A stretch of 64,000 nt of DNA from Chamaecrista fasciculata (lineage: Eukaryota > Streptophyta > Magnoliopsida > Fabales > Fabaceae): assembly GCA_003254925.1 (NCBI GenBank), contig QANZ01047971.1, positions 62,001 through 126,000 on the forward strand, written 5' to 3'. The position numbers and the translations under genes were made by a program. Of this stretch, positions 23,861 through 35,591 are shown piece by piece. Every line of letters starts with the position of its first letter. The first letter of the stretch is position 1. The notes beneath the pieces were generated by a model. That model saw only the letters and a list, made by a program, of their open reading frames with translations. It made no database searches and was not told the DNA's origin.

Positions 23861-24606
23861 ATAACTCTTCACTAACTTTTCTATTATTGTAAACTAAAAA
23901 ACAATCAATAATCGATCCATTATTTTTCATATATAATTTTATAATCTATTTTATATTTTAATATAATATTTACATAATTGTTGACAAAAACTACTAACTA
24001 GTATATATATGCTCTAGAACCTTTCAAGCTTCAGCATATATGGGGGACCAACCATCAGAAAATGGGATGTTGGAGGTGTGTTAGTTTCTGGAAACAAAAG
24101 AGATAAAGGTCTGAAAATTATTTGTTTTATTAGTCTACATGTCTCAATTTAAATCTCATAAACATGTACAAAAATTTCCTAGGTAGCGACATACAAATTG
24201 ATGGATGAACGTAGTGATGGCATCTAAAAACTTCGATCAAAGTGTAAAGGGGAACTTTCTTTTTTGGGTACAAAGGGGAACTTATATTAAGTAGGACGAG
24301 AGAGATAAGCTTTATAATTTCCTCTAATTATATGTCAACAAAAAATAATAAGAGAAAATTTGTTATTTAATTCTTTTGAGTTTTGAGTCCTTCAATTTAT
24401 ATATACTTTTTTATCTTTGAATTTAATTCAGGACTAAATCATTGATGATTGTGTGCTATTTCAAGACTGAGTTATATATTTTAATTATTCATATAACTCA
24501 GTATAAATTTAAAAATCAAAAACTAAATCTTTTTCAAAGAAAATAAAGAAAAAAAAATATCACAGACAAAGTTAAAATTGCATTATCTATTCCAATAAAA
24601 AGGTGT
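23861..24606. other. AT-rich intergenic sequence
   Basis: Nothing recognisable. Confidence 0.6.
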
Positions 24607-24615
24607 TATTTAATA

Positions 24616-24873
24616 TAGTAAATTAATACCCTGAAAAAATTGTCTAGTTAACAATTTGATCGAAAGATCGAAATTAATATTTTGGTCATTAGAAAAACCA
24701 AAAGATATATTTTAACTATTTTCATGAAGTAAAGAGTATATTGTTTAATTCTTTGATAAATTAATGTGTATATTGTTTAGTTTTTTTTTTATATGTTAGA
24801 CTATATATTTTAATCTTTCATGAACTGAATTGTCAATTTAATAATTTTTCGGAACCAAATTGTTATTTTACTC
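24616..24873. mobile_element. 258-bp inverted-repeat MITE, 9-bp TSD
   Basis: The exact 9-bp duplication TATTTAATA lies at 24607-24615 and 24874-24882. The ends TAGTAAATTAATA and TTATTTTACTC are inverted copies. It resembles the MITE at 35592-35852 in ends and size. Confidence 0.88.
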
Positions 24874-24882
24874 TATTTAATA

Positions 24883-25383
24883 ACTTCGATGAAAACAATA
24901 AATTATTGCAAGTAGTCTTCATGTATCAAGACAAGTTAATTGATAACATATTTTGGATCAAATAAGATGATTAATGTTGACAAAAAATTATATATGTTTT
25001 ACTGAAAAACGGAAATGGATCAGCTCAATTACACTTGCTAAAGTATGGCTGAATTATGTTTTATTGACCATTGGATTATTTGACTGAAAATGTATGTGTT
25101 GACTTTTAATTCAAATCAATGGTACAGATTTAATACTTTAGTTTTACCACTTTAGCTAAAACCTATATAATTTTTGTGTCAATATTAAGAGGATTTAGGC
25201 CAAAAATGAAAACATCGATTGACGATTATATATGTTTTACTGAAAGCTTCTTTGATGATTTTCTTTCTAATTTTTACTGACGGGAAATATTGACAAAAAG
25301 CTAGTAGACCAAATCAAACTAGTGCAATTAATTTTTTTTTATTTAATTTGGTCTATTTATTTATTTTCTCTCTCGGATCCAAA
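24883..25383. other. AT-rich intergenic sequence
   Basis: No gene recognised. TATATGTTTTACTGAAA occurs twice (near 24990 and 25230). Confidence 0.55.
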
Positions 25384-25391
25384 TATATAGG

Positions 25392-26062
25392 TAGAGTTGT
25401 CAAAGTGAGCCAACCTGGCTCACATGGGCTGGCTCACCACGGGTTACGGCGTTGGCTCACGCGGGGCAGAATCCTTGATGAGCCAGGATTTTGCTAACCC
25501 GGCTCATCAGCTTGGTGAGCCAGATTGGCTCACTTAACCCACTATTTTTTATTATTTTTTTTTCAATTTTCAAGATATATTTTTTCAACCAGTTATTTTT
25601 TTCTACATACGTTTTACGTACTATTGGTGCTGCACGGTTTTAAAACAACATATTTACTATCAATTATGTTGTTCTATGTAATTAAAAGTCATCTCACCTA
25701 TGAAACATATAAATATACCATCAAAATTTTGTTGAACATCAAATATAACATAAAAAATGTGAATGTGATATTGATGAGTGATAAATTGATGATGAGCGAA
25801 AGTTGAAAATAAAAAATGTGAAATGAATTGAATTAATAATTATGTTAAAGTCAATAAATATTTTGTTTTTATTTAATAATTTTATAATTTTCTTTACCAA
25901 CCCACCAACTCGCCAGGTTGGCTCACTATGGCTCGCGGGTTAAGTGAGCCAACCCACGCGAGCTAAAATTACTGATGAACCAAGATTATATCAACCCGAC
26001 TCACCTATTTTGTGGATTAAACGGGTCCAACCCACTAGTTAAAACCCGTTTTAACAGATCTA
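25392..26062. mobile_element. hAT-like MITE
   Basis: The exact 8-bp duplication TATATAGG lies at 25384-25391 and 26063-26070, the length hAT elements make. The termini TAGAGTTGTCAAA and TTTTAACAGATCTA are near-inverted copies. The subterminal zones are crowded with GTGAGCCA / TGGCTCAC motifs in both orientations. The AT-rich centre has no transposase. Confidence 0.88.
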
Positions 26063-26302
26063 TATATAGGCTTCAAATTAGCCCATACAGAATTATGCCA
26101 AGCCGGCATTACCACCTTGTCGTGTGTTTTCAGTCACTCTCTTTCGGCAGTCCTAGTTGCCTTAATTATTAATAAATTGACTACAAAGCTTCTAATCTTT
26201 AACTTCATTTTGTTTTGGCCAACCTTTAACTTCATTTATTTATTGTATATTGAATGCTCTTTTTTTCCTTCAATCATTTATTCATTTACCTAAAATGTTA
26301 AA

Positions 26303-27220
26303 TAGTCATTTTGGTCTTCTAATTATAGGATACATTTTATTTTGGTTATAAACTTTTTTTATTTTATTTTAATCCTCAAACTTTCATATTAGTTCTCTTT
26401 TTGTCCTTAAAAATTGATTTCGTCTAATTTCTACTGTTATTTATAATCTGGATAACTGAGATTGATCATTTCTCTCTCATATTTGTCACAAAAAGTGACT
26501 GAACAAGATACGAGTATAAGCCTTTAGAAAAATCATACCCCAAAAGTTAGCTCTTGAAGTTGAAGAGTTCAATGTCTTATATGGTACATTACCCTCAACC
26601 AATCACCCGATGTGGGACTCGTATATACTCCTTCAAAAGTCGACGATTGCGGGCTATAGCGGCCCACACTAACGACATTGGTTCATTGGTAGTCCTTTCC
26701 ACTCTTTAGCGACTCCATACAACTTTCAGTATTTGGTAAAATGTATCACACCTTAATCCAGCCTATAAGTGGTCCCTCTTCGCTTCGATTGGGTCTCAAT
26801 GAAAATACTAATTGATACGAGTATACGCCTCTTAGGAGAACCACACCCCAAAATCTAAATGTTGAGGTTGGAGAGCCCAAGGTTTTATATGGTGCCTTAC
26901 CCTCAGTCAACCACCCGATGTAGGACTCGTATCAAAACAAAACGAAATAAAAATTCTTTTAAAAAAAATAACTATAAATTTATCTCCAATTTGTGATAAG
27001 GAAAAATGTTCTTTTTCTTAGTTAACTTACTAAATATGATACATATATGAAATAAAAATAGTTCATCTCACTTGTCTAAATAAAAAATAACCGTAGAATA
27101 AGATGAAATCACATTTTGAAGACTAAAATGGAACAAATATGAAAATTTGAAAATAAAATAAAATGAATAAAAATTAAGACTAAAATAAAACTTGTCATAT
27201 AATTTGAGGATCAAAATAAA
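26303..27220. repeat. Degenerate inverted repeat interrupted by a TRIM-like element
   Basis: The left part (TAGTCATTTTGGTCTTCTAA...) and the right part (...AGGATCAAAATAAAGTTTC) are inverted and similar over about 100 bp. It resembles the GGTCC-type elements, but the ends are worn and I could not fix a duplication. The unit at 26506-26934 sits inside it. Confidence 0.5.
26506..26934. mobile_element. TRIM-like unit with two direct repeats of about 122 bp
   Basis: Direct repeats at 26506-26627 and 26813-26934 both run from GATACGAGTATA to GACTCGTAT and share ATATGGT and CACCCGATGT. Each has short inverted ends like an LTR. The internal part is about 185 bp. The flanking 5-mers GAACA and AAACA agree at 4 of 5. 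No clear primer-binding site was found, so an alternative is a duplicated solo repeat. Confidence 0.6.
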
Positions 27221-28312
27221 GTTTCAACCAACATACAAATTTTCGGTGGTTTAAGGCAAATATTTTATTTTCTAGGCTATGATATAGACAGTTGTAATAA
27301 TATCTCATAGTGTCTTCCAACACAATAAAAAGTTAAATTTCCAATCTTCTCTAACCACACCGAAAATTTCAGGCAAATCCTCATCTTTCATTTTATGTAC
27401 TTTCTTGTTGTACCAAGTTGATAATCTCTAATGTAATAGCAACAACAAAAAGAAAAAGAATATCATCATTATTAATCCACTAATTAATCCACAATAGAAT
27501 CAAGTAGCCATGAACAGACTCTAATTGAAAAGAATAATAATTCCTTCTGGGATTTATTGTATGAGCGATTTTTACCGTAACTATGAATATCATCATTATT
27601 AAAAAGTCGATTCTTTCAACGAACCCACCAAGAATAGACTTCAATCAATTAATAGAAGAGTTGTACCAATTCAAGCTTCTTTTTTCATTGGATTTTATAT
27701 TTTACTCTTGAACATTTTATGAATTTGTTTAACTTTATGAACTAAGATATTATCATATTTAAACTTATTTTTACTAGAATTTATACATATTATATAAAAT
27801 CGACTAAAATGTATAAATCTTTTTCTAAATTTTAATCAATATACAAAAAATTTATGAATTTCAAATAAATGATACAAATTGATGTTGCGTAGTATTAGCC
27901 AAAGTACACTTTGATGTTCCATAATTTTGTACACTTTTAGATTCTTTCATAATTTTGGGTCAAAAGTGATATAAGACAAATTGTGCAATCTAACTAAAAG
28001 ATATGATATCAAAAGTGATACAAGACCTAATATACAACTTGAGCAAAAGTAATAGGATAAAAATTCAACAAAAAAATTATGAGACTAAATTAATACCTAC
28101 ATAAAAGTTATGGGACTAAAAACACACTTTGACCAATATTATTTTTGTTAATATTTTTATTTAAAATTGTTTTTCTCTATAATTTTAGAATTTTTATTAT
28201 AGTTCTCGTTTATTTAAACCTATAATTATTTATTATATTCATTAATTTTAGACAAAAAAAAAGTACTTTTACCGTAGAATTTAATCATGATTGAACCACA
28301 ACCCAGAAGCAT
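27221..28312. other. AT-rich intergenic region with a worn GGTCC-type inverted repeat
   Basis: Between about 27898 and 28134 the sequence begins GCCAAAGTACACTTTGATG and ends AAACACACTTTGACC, and has TATGGGACTAAA phrases, so it looks like an old member of the foldback family. The flanking 9-mers do not match convincingly. The rest shows nothing. Confidence 0.5.
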
Positions 28313-28613
28313 GTGAGAAATTTTGTTCCAATTGCACACAATAGTTGTAGAAGTTTCTTTAGGTATAAAATAAATTATAAATTATTATTCATAATTCATA
28401 ATAATAATAATAAAGGGTGGTGGATGTTACCAAGTGTAAAACAGGACATCATCCACATTACATTTACCCACACAAAAATTCAGTCTCACATGCAACAAAC
28501 CAACAATTTTGCAAATTGCGGTAAACAATGAATCCCTCTGGAAGTTTTTCGATCAAAGACGTAACGTAGTACCTTCTCGCGCTTTCCTTTCCTTTTCCGT
28601 CTCCGTTTTTTCT

Positions 28614-28614
<1 letters not shown>

Positions 28615-28652
<38 letters not shown>
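28615..28652 (+). repeat. (CT)n microsatellite in the heat-shock-factor 5' region
   Basis: An uninterrupted CT run; a second shorter CT run lies near 28730-28745. Pyrimidine-rich leaders are common in plant 5' UTRs. Confidence 0.9.
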
Positions 28653-28656
<4 letters not shown>

Positions 28657-28672
28657 TTACTTCTTCCTATGA

Positions 28673-28685
28673 GAACCTTCTAGAA
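28673..28685 (+). promoter_or_regulatory. Perfect three-unit heat-shock element
   Basis: GAACCTTCTAGAA, that is GAA-nn-TTC-nn-GAA, the consensus trimer-binding site for heat-shock factors. It lies 192 bases upstream of the ATG of the heat-shock-factor gene, in the promoter or leader. A second two-unit site (GAAGTTTC) is at about 28350. Confidence 0.75.
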
Positions 28686-28876
28686 TTGCTCCCTCCCTCC
28701 CTTCCTTCCTCTTTCTCTCTCCTCTATCCTTCTCTCTCTCTCTCTCACCTTCCAACAACAATCAATCACAAAACCAAAACCAAAAAACCAAATCAAAGAG
28801 CGTTTTAGTTGATTATTTTAGCAATTAATTAATCCGATCTATCTGTTGTAATTTTAATTTCTAGCTGGTGGTTATT

Positions 28877-29979
28877 ATGGCTCCTCCGTCGCCGGTGGAA
28901 CACAACGGTGAGTCCGCCACCACGGCCGGTGACCCTCTCAGATCTATTCCGACGCCGTTTCTCACCAAGACGTTTCAGCTCGTCGATGATCGCGCCATCG
29001 ACGACGTGATTTCCTGGAACGAAGACGGATCCACTTTTATCGTTTGGAACCCTACCGTTTTCGCTAGGGATTTGCTTCCTAAATATTTCAAGCACAATAA
29101 CTTCTCTAGCTTCGTTCGACAACTCAACACCTATGTGATTAATCATATTCTCCTGATTTATTTATTCTCTGTTTTCAATCATCATTTGAATCTTCAATTG
29201 ATTTTATATTTTCTATCTATAATTGTTAGGGATTCAGGAAAGTCGTACCTGATCGGTGGGAATTCTCGAATGAGTGTTTCCGGAGAGGCGAGAAAAAGCT
29301 TCTCTGCGAGATACAGCGACGGAAGATTTCATCGCCTCTGACATCGCCGACGCCGGGGACGGTGACGGTAGCGTCGTCGTCGGCGGCGGCTGGTGGCGCA
29401 AGTACAACAACCGTGGCAGTTCCAGCGGCGGCGATGCCGTTGACAGCGATTCCGATCATATCTCCGTCAAACTCAGACGAAGAACAAGTGATTTCGTCCA
29501 ATTCGTCGTCTTCAAAAGCTCCGGCAGAGCTCATCGACGAGAACGAGAGGCTCCGGAAAGAGAACGTTCAGTTAACAAAGGAGCTTGCAGAGATGAGATC
29601 TCTCTGTAACAATATATTCTGCCTGATGTCAAACTACGCCACCAGTAACCAAACTGAAGGCGTCTCCGCCGCCTTGAAACCGCTCGATTTGATGCCGGAG
29701 AATCTAAGCTCCGCCTTGGAAACGCCGTCGGAGGTGGAGATGGCGGTGGAGGAGATTAATCCGAAGCTTTTCGGAGTGACGATCGGAGCGAAAAAGAGAG
29801 CGAGAGCCGCCGGAGAAAGAGAAGAAGAAGACGAAACACTGTTAAGCTTACATCAGCCTGGGCCCACCACTGAAGTGAAATCTGAGCCGTTGGATTGTCA
29901 GAACCATCGAGAGAATTCGAATCAAGAGACACCGTGGCTTAATCAATGCCACAGAGCCAATCAGAGAGTGTGTAACTAA
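28877..29979 (+). CDS. HSFB2: Heat-shock transcription factor, class B2
   Basis: Nuclear DNA-binding protein that binds heat-shock elements; class B factors lack the activator motif of class A and mostly act as repressors. Two exons: 28877-29134 (ending TAT, donor GTGATT) and 29230-29979 (after GTTAG), giving 335 residues. The intron falls inside the DNA-binding domain after RQLNTY, its conserved place in plant HSFs. The DNA-binding domain is about residues 23-119 ([16 protein letters not shown] through CEIQRRKI). The coiled-coil oligomerisation region is about 183-223 ([20 protein letters not shown]), without the insertion that class A has. The class B repressor tetrapeptide LFGV is at about 266-269, followed by a basic KKRAR nuclear signal near 274-278. 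The start is chosen because it opens the frame just ahead of the conserved N-terminus. A heat-shock element upstream suggests control by HSFs. Confidence 0.96.
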
Positions 29980-30300
29980 TGAAAGGGAACAAGATTAGAT
30001 TAGAATAGGAGCGTCGTAGAGAATCGGAGCCCCAGTGCACACGGAGACGAAGCACGTGACTGCGAAGGAGTCACGTGCGTCGTTGTTAACCGTTTGGGAC
30101 CGAATCCGAGAAGTTTCTGAGAGACACGCGCGTACACACAAAGAAAGAAAGTCTCATGTCTCACTTTCAGGAAGAAAGAACGATACTCATTACTCTCTCA
30201 CACAGTCCTTTTCTGTAGTTAATTTATTTGTTTGTTTTCTTTTTGGGAATCGAATTAAACTTCATCTATGTATGTAGATTAATTAATTGCCTTTCACTTT
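29980..30300 (+). other. 3' UTR region of HSFB2 with a double G-box hairpin
   Basis: A 10-bp perfect inverted repeat, GCACGTGACT (30052-30061) and AGTCACGTGC (30069-30078), separated by the 7-base loop GCGAAGG. Each arm contains CACGTG. It lies 72 bases after the stop codon. It can be an RNA hairpin in the transcript, a paired bZIP/bHLH site, or both. Short frames in this stretch are not gene-like. Confidence 0.7.
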
Positions 30301-30718
30301 TGTGTATCTTAATTAAATTTCTCATGAAGCGATAATAAACTTTGAGCAAAGATTAGGGGCCAAAATAATTTTTACCCTTGATTAATTAATATGGTTAGTC
30401 TAAGATGCAAAGTTTGATTCTTGACATAATTGCATAATTATAGAACTAATGAAAAAGAAATTTTGGCAAAAAAAACTAATAAAAAAATAATTATTTTTTT
30501 AATTAACTAAAATTATATATGGAGTCACATCACAAATTACATATAACTAATTTGTTCACGTGTCATTACTTTATTGGTTCATAACCCATTGCATCTCATG
30601 TCAAGATCCCTTAGCGCTTTGTCATCTATCTTAAAAATAAAAATATTGGTGATTCAGTGGGGACATTTTTCTGGGACAGTGCAAGTGTAAAATAGAACTC
30701 TACAAACATAATAAACAT
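30301..30718. other. AT-rich intergenic sequence
   Basis: No gene recognised. Confidence 0.6.
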
Positions 30719-31254
30719 GTTCGTTTACGTTTTTTTTCTGATCAAATTATAATCATGATTTTTTTATAATCAAACACACTCAATTACATTTATACCCATA
30801 TACATATACCTACAATTACCTATATTCTAATACAATCAATCATCCATCACAAGGGCAAAAGAATCATTTCCCTCAATAATGGACCAGTTTATAATTAAAT
30901 CAAATTTGTGTTGGCCTAAATTGTAATTTTGCCCCTTTCTTCTTCTCTTCCTTTTGTTCTCTCTCGTCTCTCTCTCCTCCAAAATCCAAACAGAGTGATC
31001 AATTCAAACAGAGTGTTCTCTCTTCCTTTTGTTCCCAAATCAAACAACACAGACACGAGATTCATCAATTCCTTTAAGCCCAAGTACATAATTAATTAAT
31101 AATTCAATCAACCATTTCTTCTTCTTTTTTTTATTTTCTTAATCTTACCAACAGATTTGTCTCAAGAGGAACAATTTCAGCGGATGCTGGATGAGAGAGA
31201 GAGAGAGAGAGAGAGACAAGAGAGAGAGAGAGAGAGAACCGAGAGTGAGACAGA

Positions 31255-31295
<41 letters not shown>

Positions 31296-32140
31296 TGAGA
31301 GTGAGAGGGTTTGCATTTGTGTAGAATGGGTCGTCGATTCTTTTTATATCCCGACATTTGGTCCACCGATTTTTAGATTCGGTGGACCGAAATTCTGGGT
31401 TAATATGAGTGTGGAAGAATTCCTTCATGAATAGCGGACCGAAAATATAAAACGGTGGACCGAATGTCTCGATATCCAAATTACAATAGCTAAGCGTTGG
31501 ACCATTCAGAAGTCGGTGGACCAAAATTCTGGGCTAATATGAGTGTGGAAGAATTCCTTCATGAATGGCGAACCGAAAATATAAAACGGTGGACCGAATG
31601 TCCAATTGAAGAAAATTGAATAAAAATTTCGGGTCCGCGTGCGTGCCTCCATTCTCTCTCATCTGCTGCGAAACGGTGCACCATTTTCTTCGCTGGTCCA
31701 CCAAATGTCGGGCTATGATTGTACATTTTAGTCCTTTTGGTCCACCATTACATAGGCCAAAATTCATTCGGTGCACCAAATCAAATAATCACCCCCCACT
31801 TGTACATGAAAATAATAAAGTTTTCACGCTTTTCAAGACAAACAGTAACATATTTTGATTTTTTTCAAGCAACAATAATATCCAAACACATTTTGATTAT
31901 AATAAAATCACACCTTACTTTTTCCAACTTTTTCTTCCATTTATACCCATATACAATTTATCAATTTCCTTACTTTTTATCCACCTACCACAATCATTAC
32001 ATACCTATTTTAATAATTTCACACTAAATAATCAACAATCATCCAAACACCACTACAAAAATAATCAACTTTGATTATAATCACACTACGATTATAATCA
32101 AAACAAATTTTATAAAAAACGCAAACGAACTGACCCTAAT
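30719..32140. mobile_element. DNA-transposon-like element with short terminal inverted repeats
   Basis: The left end GTTCGTTTACGTTTTTTT and the right end AAAAAACGCAAACGAAC are near-perfect inverted copies of about 17 bp, followed on both sides by TTATAATC-type subterminal repeats. I could not define a target duplication. Inside are (GA)n runs (about 31195-31292) and a tandem duplication (31379-31468 and 31512-31601). No transposase frame is present, so it is non-autonomous. Confidence 0.6.
31379..31601. repeat. Tandem duplication of a 90-bp GGTGGACCGAA-bearing segment, period about 133 bp
   Basis: Two copies share TCGGTGGACC, ATATGAGTGTGGAAGAATTC and CGGTGGACCGAATGTC with few mismatches. They lie inside the element at 30719-32140. 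Confidence 0.85.
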
Positions 32141-32494
32141 ACTTTTGGAGAGAAGTATTAATTTTATCTTCAACTTTTACTTTTGCAATTAATTTTATTT
32201 TAATATTTTATATTTTGGTTAATTTTATTATTTTTTCTTACTTTAGATAAACATTAATGATAAAATGTACTTGACTAATAATATGTAATATAAAATTGAT
32301 AGAAAAGAAATTCAAATTTTAATTAAGTTGAAAAATAGGATGTAATATGTAGTTAATTTATTGAATAAAGTTAGTTAAATGATAAAGTTGATCAAAATAT
32401 AAAATATTAGGTAACTGCTAAAAAAATAGAAGACAAAATTAACAGTTAATATAAAATTTTTAAAAAAATTAATACTTTTGCCATACTTTTAATA
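32141..32494. other. AT-rich stretch with a weak inverted repeat
   Basis: AGTATTAATTTTATCTTCAAC near 32155 is partly mirrored by GAAGACAAAATTAACAG near 32430. It could be a worn MITE. No gene. Confidence 0.4.
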
Positions 32495-32503
32495 TTATTA
32501 GTT

Positions 32504-33381
32504 GGCTTAAGTGCACTTTTGGTCCTAAAACTATAACAAAGATTTCATTTTGGTCCCATAACTTTTTTTGTTGCAATTTTGGTCCCATAACTATTACAAA
32601 GGTTTCATTTTGGTCCCATAACTTTTTTTGTTGCAATTTTGGTCCCATAACTATGACAAAGGTTTCATTTTGGTCCCATAACTTTTTTTTTTATAATTTT
32701 GGTCCCATAATTTCTCTAAAGGTTCCACCGTTAGTCCCTTGGTGAATTCCATCCATATTTAGCCGTTAAGTATGACGTGACATAGTGACTAGGATCATGA
32801 TGTGGCAAAATAAATGGACTGAAATAGGATCTATATGCAACATATTAAAACTTATCTATACCCAACCACAATATATACAAAGAGTGGTACTTCCTCTTCC
32901 TCGTCAGCCCAACGGGACTTCCTCTTCCTCGTTCCGCTTCCCAATTGCCGTCGCCGCCGCTTTGGTCGTTCAACTCTGGTTGAGGATCGCATCGACTTCG
33001 TCGGCGCCTTCTGCTTGAAGTCTCTTCTTCCCCACCAGATTGGTCTCTGTCAGTACCACTCTTTGTATATTTTGTGGTTGGGTATAGATAAGTTTTAATA
33101 TGTTGCATATAGATCCTATTTCAGTTCACTTCATCTTATTTTGCCATATCATGATCCTAGTTACTATGCCACGTCATACTTAACGGCTAAATATGGATGA
33201 AATTCACCAAGGGACTAACGGTGGAACCTTTGGAGAAGTTATGGGACCAAAATTGCAACAAAAAAAGTTATGGACCAAAATGAAACCTTTGTCATAGTTA
33301 TGGGACCAAAATTACAATAAAAAAGTTATGGGACCAAAATGAAACCTTTATCATAATTATGGGATCAAAAGTGCACAAGCC
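32504..33381. mobile_element. Mutator-like inverted-repeat element with GC-rich centre
   Basis: The exact 9-bp duplication TTATTAGTT lies at 32495-32503 and 33382-33390. The ends GGCTTAAGTGCACTTTTGG and CAAAAGTGCACAAGCC are inverted. The left arm has the phrase TTTTGGTCCCATAACT repeated in tandem. A GC-rich centre occupies about 32885-33050 (TTCCTCTTCCTCGT, CGTCGCCGCCGC). TGACGTGA and CCACGTCA motifs lie at 32773 and 33169. Confidence 0.92.
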
Positions 33382-33390
33382 TTATTAGTT

Positions 33391-33829
33391 TAGTCAGTGA
33401 GAAGGGGCAAGCATTCATGATCTCAACTCTCAAGTTCTCAACTGGGACATGTAAAGTTGTACCCCGTTTGAACTCCAGTTTATTTAATGAATCTCCGTAA
33501 TTATTTTAATGGATCGAATATTACGGGGAAGAAAAAGGAAAATAAGGGTTTAATTATTATCACTATTTTTCAATTTTACTTTTATTGAAATTTTATTTTA
33601 ATACATGTTATATATAATTTATAAAAATAATGTTTGGCCATATATATTTTTAAAATAAAGAAAAAATAAGAAATATTAAAATGATAGTTTTAAAATACTA
33701 ATGATCTAACATACAAGCAAGTCTAGAAACATTTATATAAACTAGCAACCTAACCATTTAACTAATAATAATTAATTCACATGTTCAACTATTAACAACC
33801 TTTCAGATCAACCAATAACATCATATATA
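33391..33829. other. AT-rich intergenic sequence
   Basis: Nothing recognisable. Confidence 0.55.
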
Positions 33830-35533
33830 TATATATATAAACAGGAAGCTGGCGGTGACAATCAAGTCAACCATTACCTCAGAATAGGTACACCATCACA
33901 ATAATAGAGTACCTCATTAAATAGCAATACAATAACCATTTCCCAATACACAATAACTCCATTTAATAACAATCATACTTCATATATATAACATCCATGC
34001 AATCAAGGCTGGTGGTGACAATCGAGTCAACCCAATACCCCGACTCGGGTAAACCAACACAAGTGTCATGATCATAAATCAATTAGTCATTCAGACCCAG
34101 GCTTTCCAGAGCGTCCTCCGGCGTGCGCACAAACCAACAGCCTGTCACTTAAGGAATCCACCTTAGGCCATCCAATGGAATCCACCAAAGGACATTACCC
34201 AAATACTCATCGCGAGTAATGGGGAGGATCTCACTCCTCAGTGAATCATGACACGTATCCCACACATAATATCGCAAACACAAACCAATAGCCATTCATG
34301 AACTCATACTCTTTATTCATAAATCCCTTCATTACATATCAATACATTTCATCAACCATTCATATTCACATATAACAATTCACAGTCCATTCTTATCATT
34401 AACCATCAATTCATCCAGTTAACAACAATTATCATTCAATACCTTATTCAACTTAACATCCAAGTAGTATAATCAAATACATACTTAGACAACAATACAT
34501 CTCACATACTCTTCCAAACAACACATTTATATACAAATTCACTTATCATTCATTCATTTTAAACATCATATCTTTCATTCATAATTCCATATCATACACA
34601 CCAAAACATATTTACTTATTCAATTACACCAAACCATTCTATATTACATTTCAATTCTTATCAAACTAATTCATAATCTTTTATCATCTAATTTCCAATC
34701 ATCAAAGTATCACTTATTCATCATACATATACAAAACCTACCAAATATCAATTATAACATCATATATTCATCAAAATCTCATAAACACAAATAAACCCTA
34801 CTTCTCAAATTTCAAGAAATCATGACAAATTCTCATACTAAACATAATCAACTAACTTTAATCATAATAAAGAACTCTTAACATGCCATAAATATCTCTT
34901 ATCATGCCATAATACATATTTTCATCAAGTTTATCACCTAATCATACAACTTCAGAAAAATCCTAAGCAAACAAGTGAGAAAAGTAATGTTTTGAAGTGA
35001 GGAAAAAGAGAGAACCCTACCTAGAAACAATTTGGTCCCTCAAACTCCAAATTCTGCATATTTTCCAACTTCGGGCGTCATTTTCGATCTCGAATTACTC
35101 TCCATCCAACCGTTGGAATTACAAACTCGTACCAGGGTTAGCTTCGCCTCGTTCTAAGCTACGATTCGAGGGGTAGAACGTCCAAAACGGACCGTTGGAT
35201 GGAAAGATATCCACCAATCTTTCGAACTTCCTCCTCCCGTCGCTGCTCTGTTTTTCTTCTCCGAAAATTTGCTCCCCTGCTGCCCGATTCTTCTTCCTCT
35301 TCTATATATAAATATCTCATTTACTAACAAATGTCAAAACTATAATTCTTCCCCCCTACACTTTCTAACTTCTATTAAAACACTCCCTAAAACGTATTAT
35401 CTCTTACAACTTCCTTATTTATCTTATTTTAATCCCTCTTGTCATGTGTATACTAAAAAAATATAATTACTCATATTATCATTACAACTTTTAGAAGTTG
35501 CAATTTAGTCCTTTTCTACAGATGGGTATTACA
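33830..35533 (-). mobile_element. LTR-like retroelement fragment
   Basis: Read on the minus strand the block begins TGTAATACCCATCTG at 35533, a TG start common in plant gypsy LTRs. It passes through a GC-richer leader-like part (about 35030-35270) and ends with GTCACCACCAGCC-type sequence. Two related units (GGCTGGTGGTGACAATC near 34005 and GCTGGCGGTGACAATC near 33848) suggest internal duplication. No gag or pol is attached, so it could be a solo LTR. The left boundary and duplication were not found. Confidence 0.4.
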
Positions 35534-35591
35534 CTATCAAAATAAAATTAAAATAATAAGATATTATAAAAAATAATGAAATTATTTTTTT

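Noticed and set aside
31131..31524. Serine/leucine-rich frames
   Set aside because: They are translations of (GA)n/(CT)n microsatellites.
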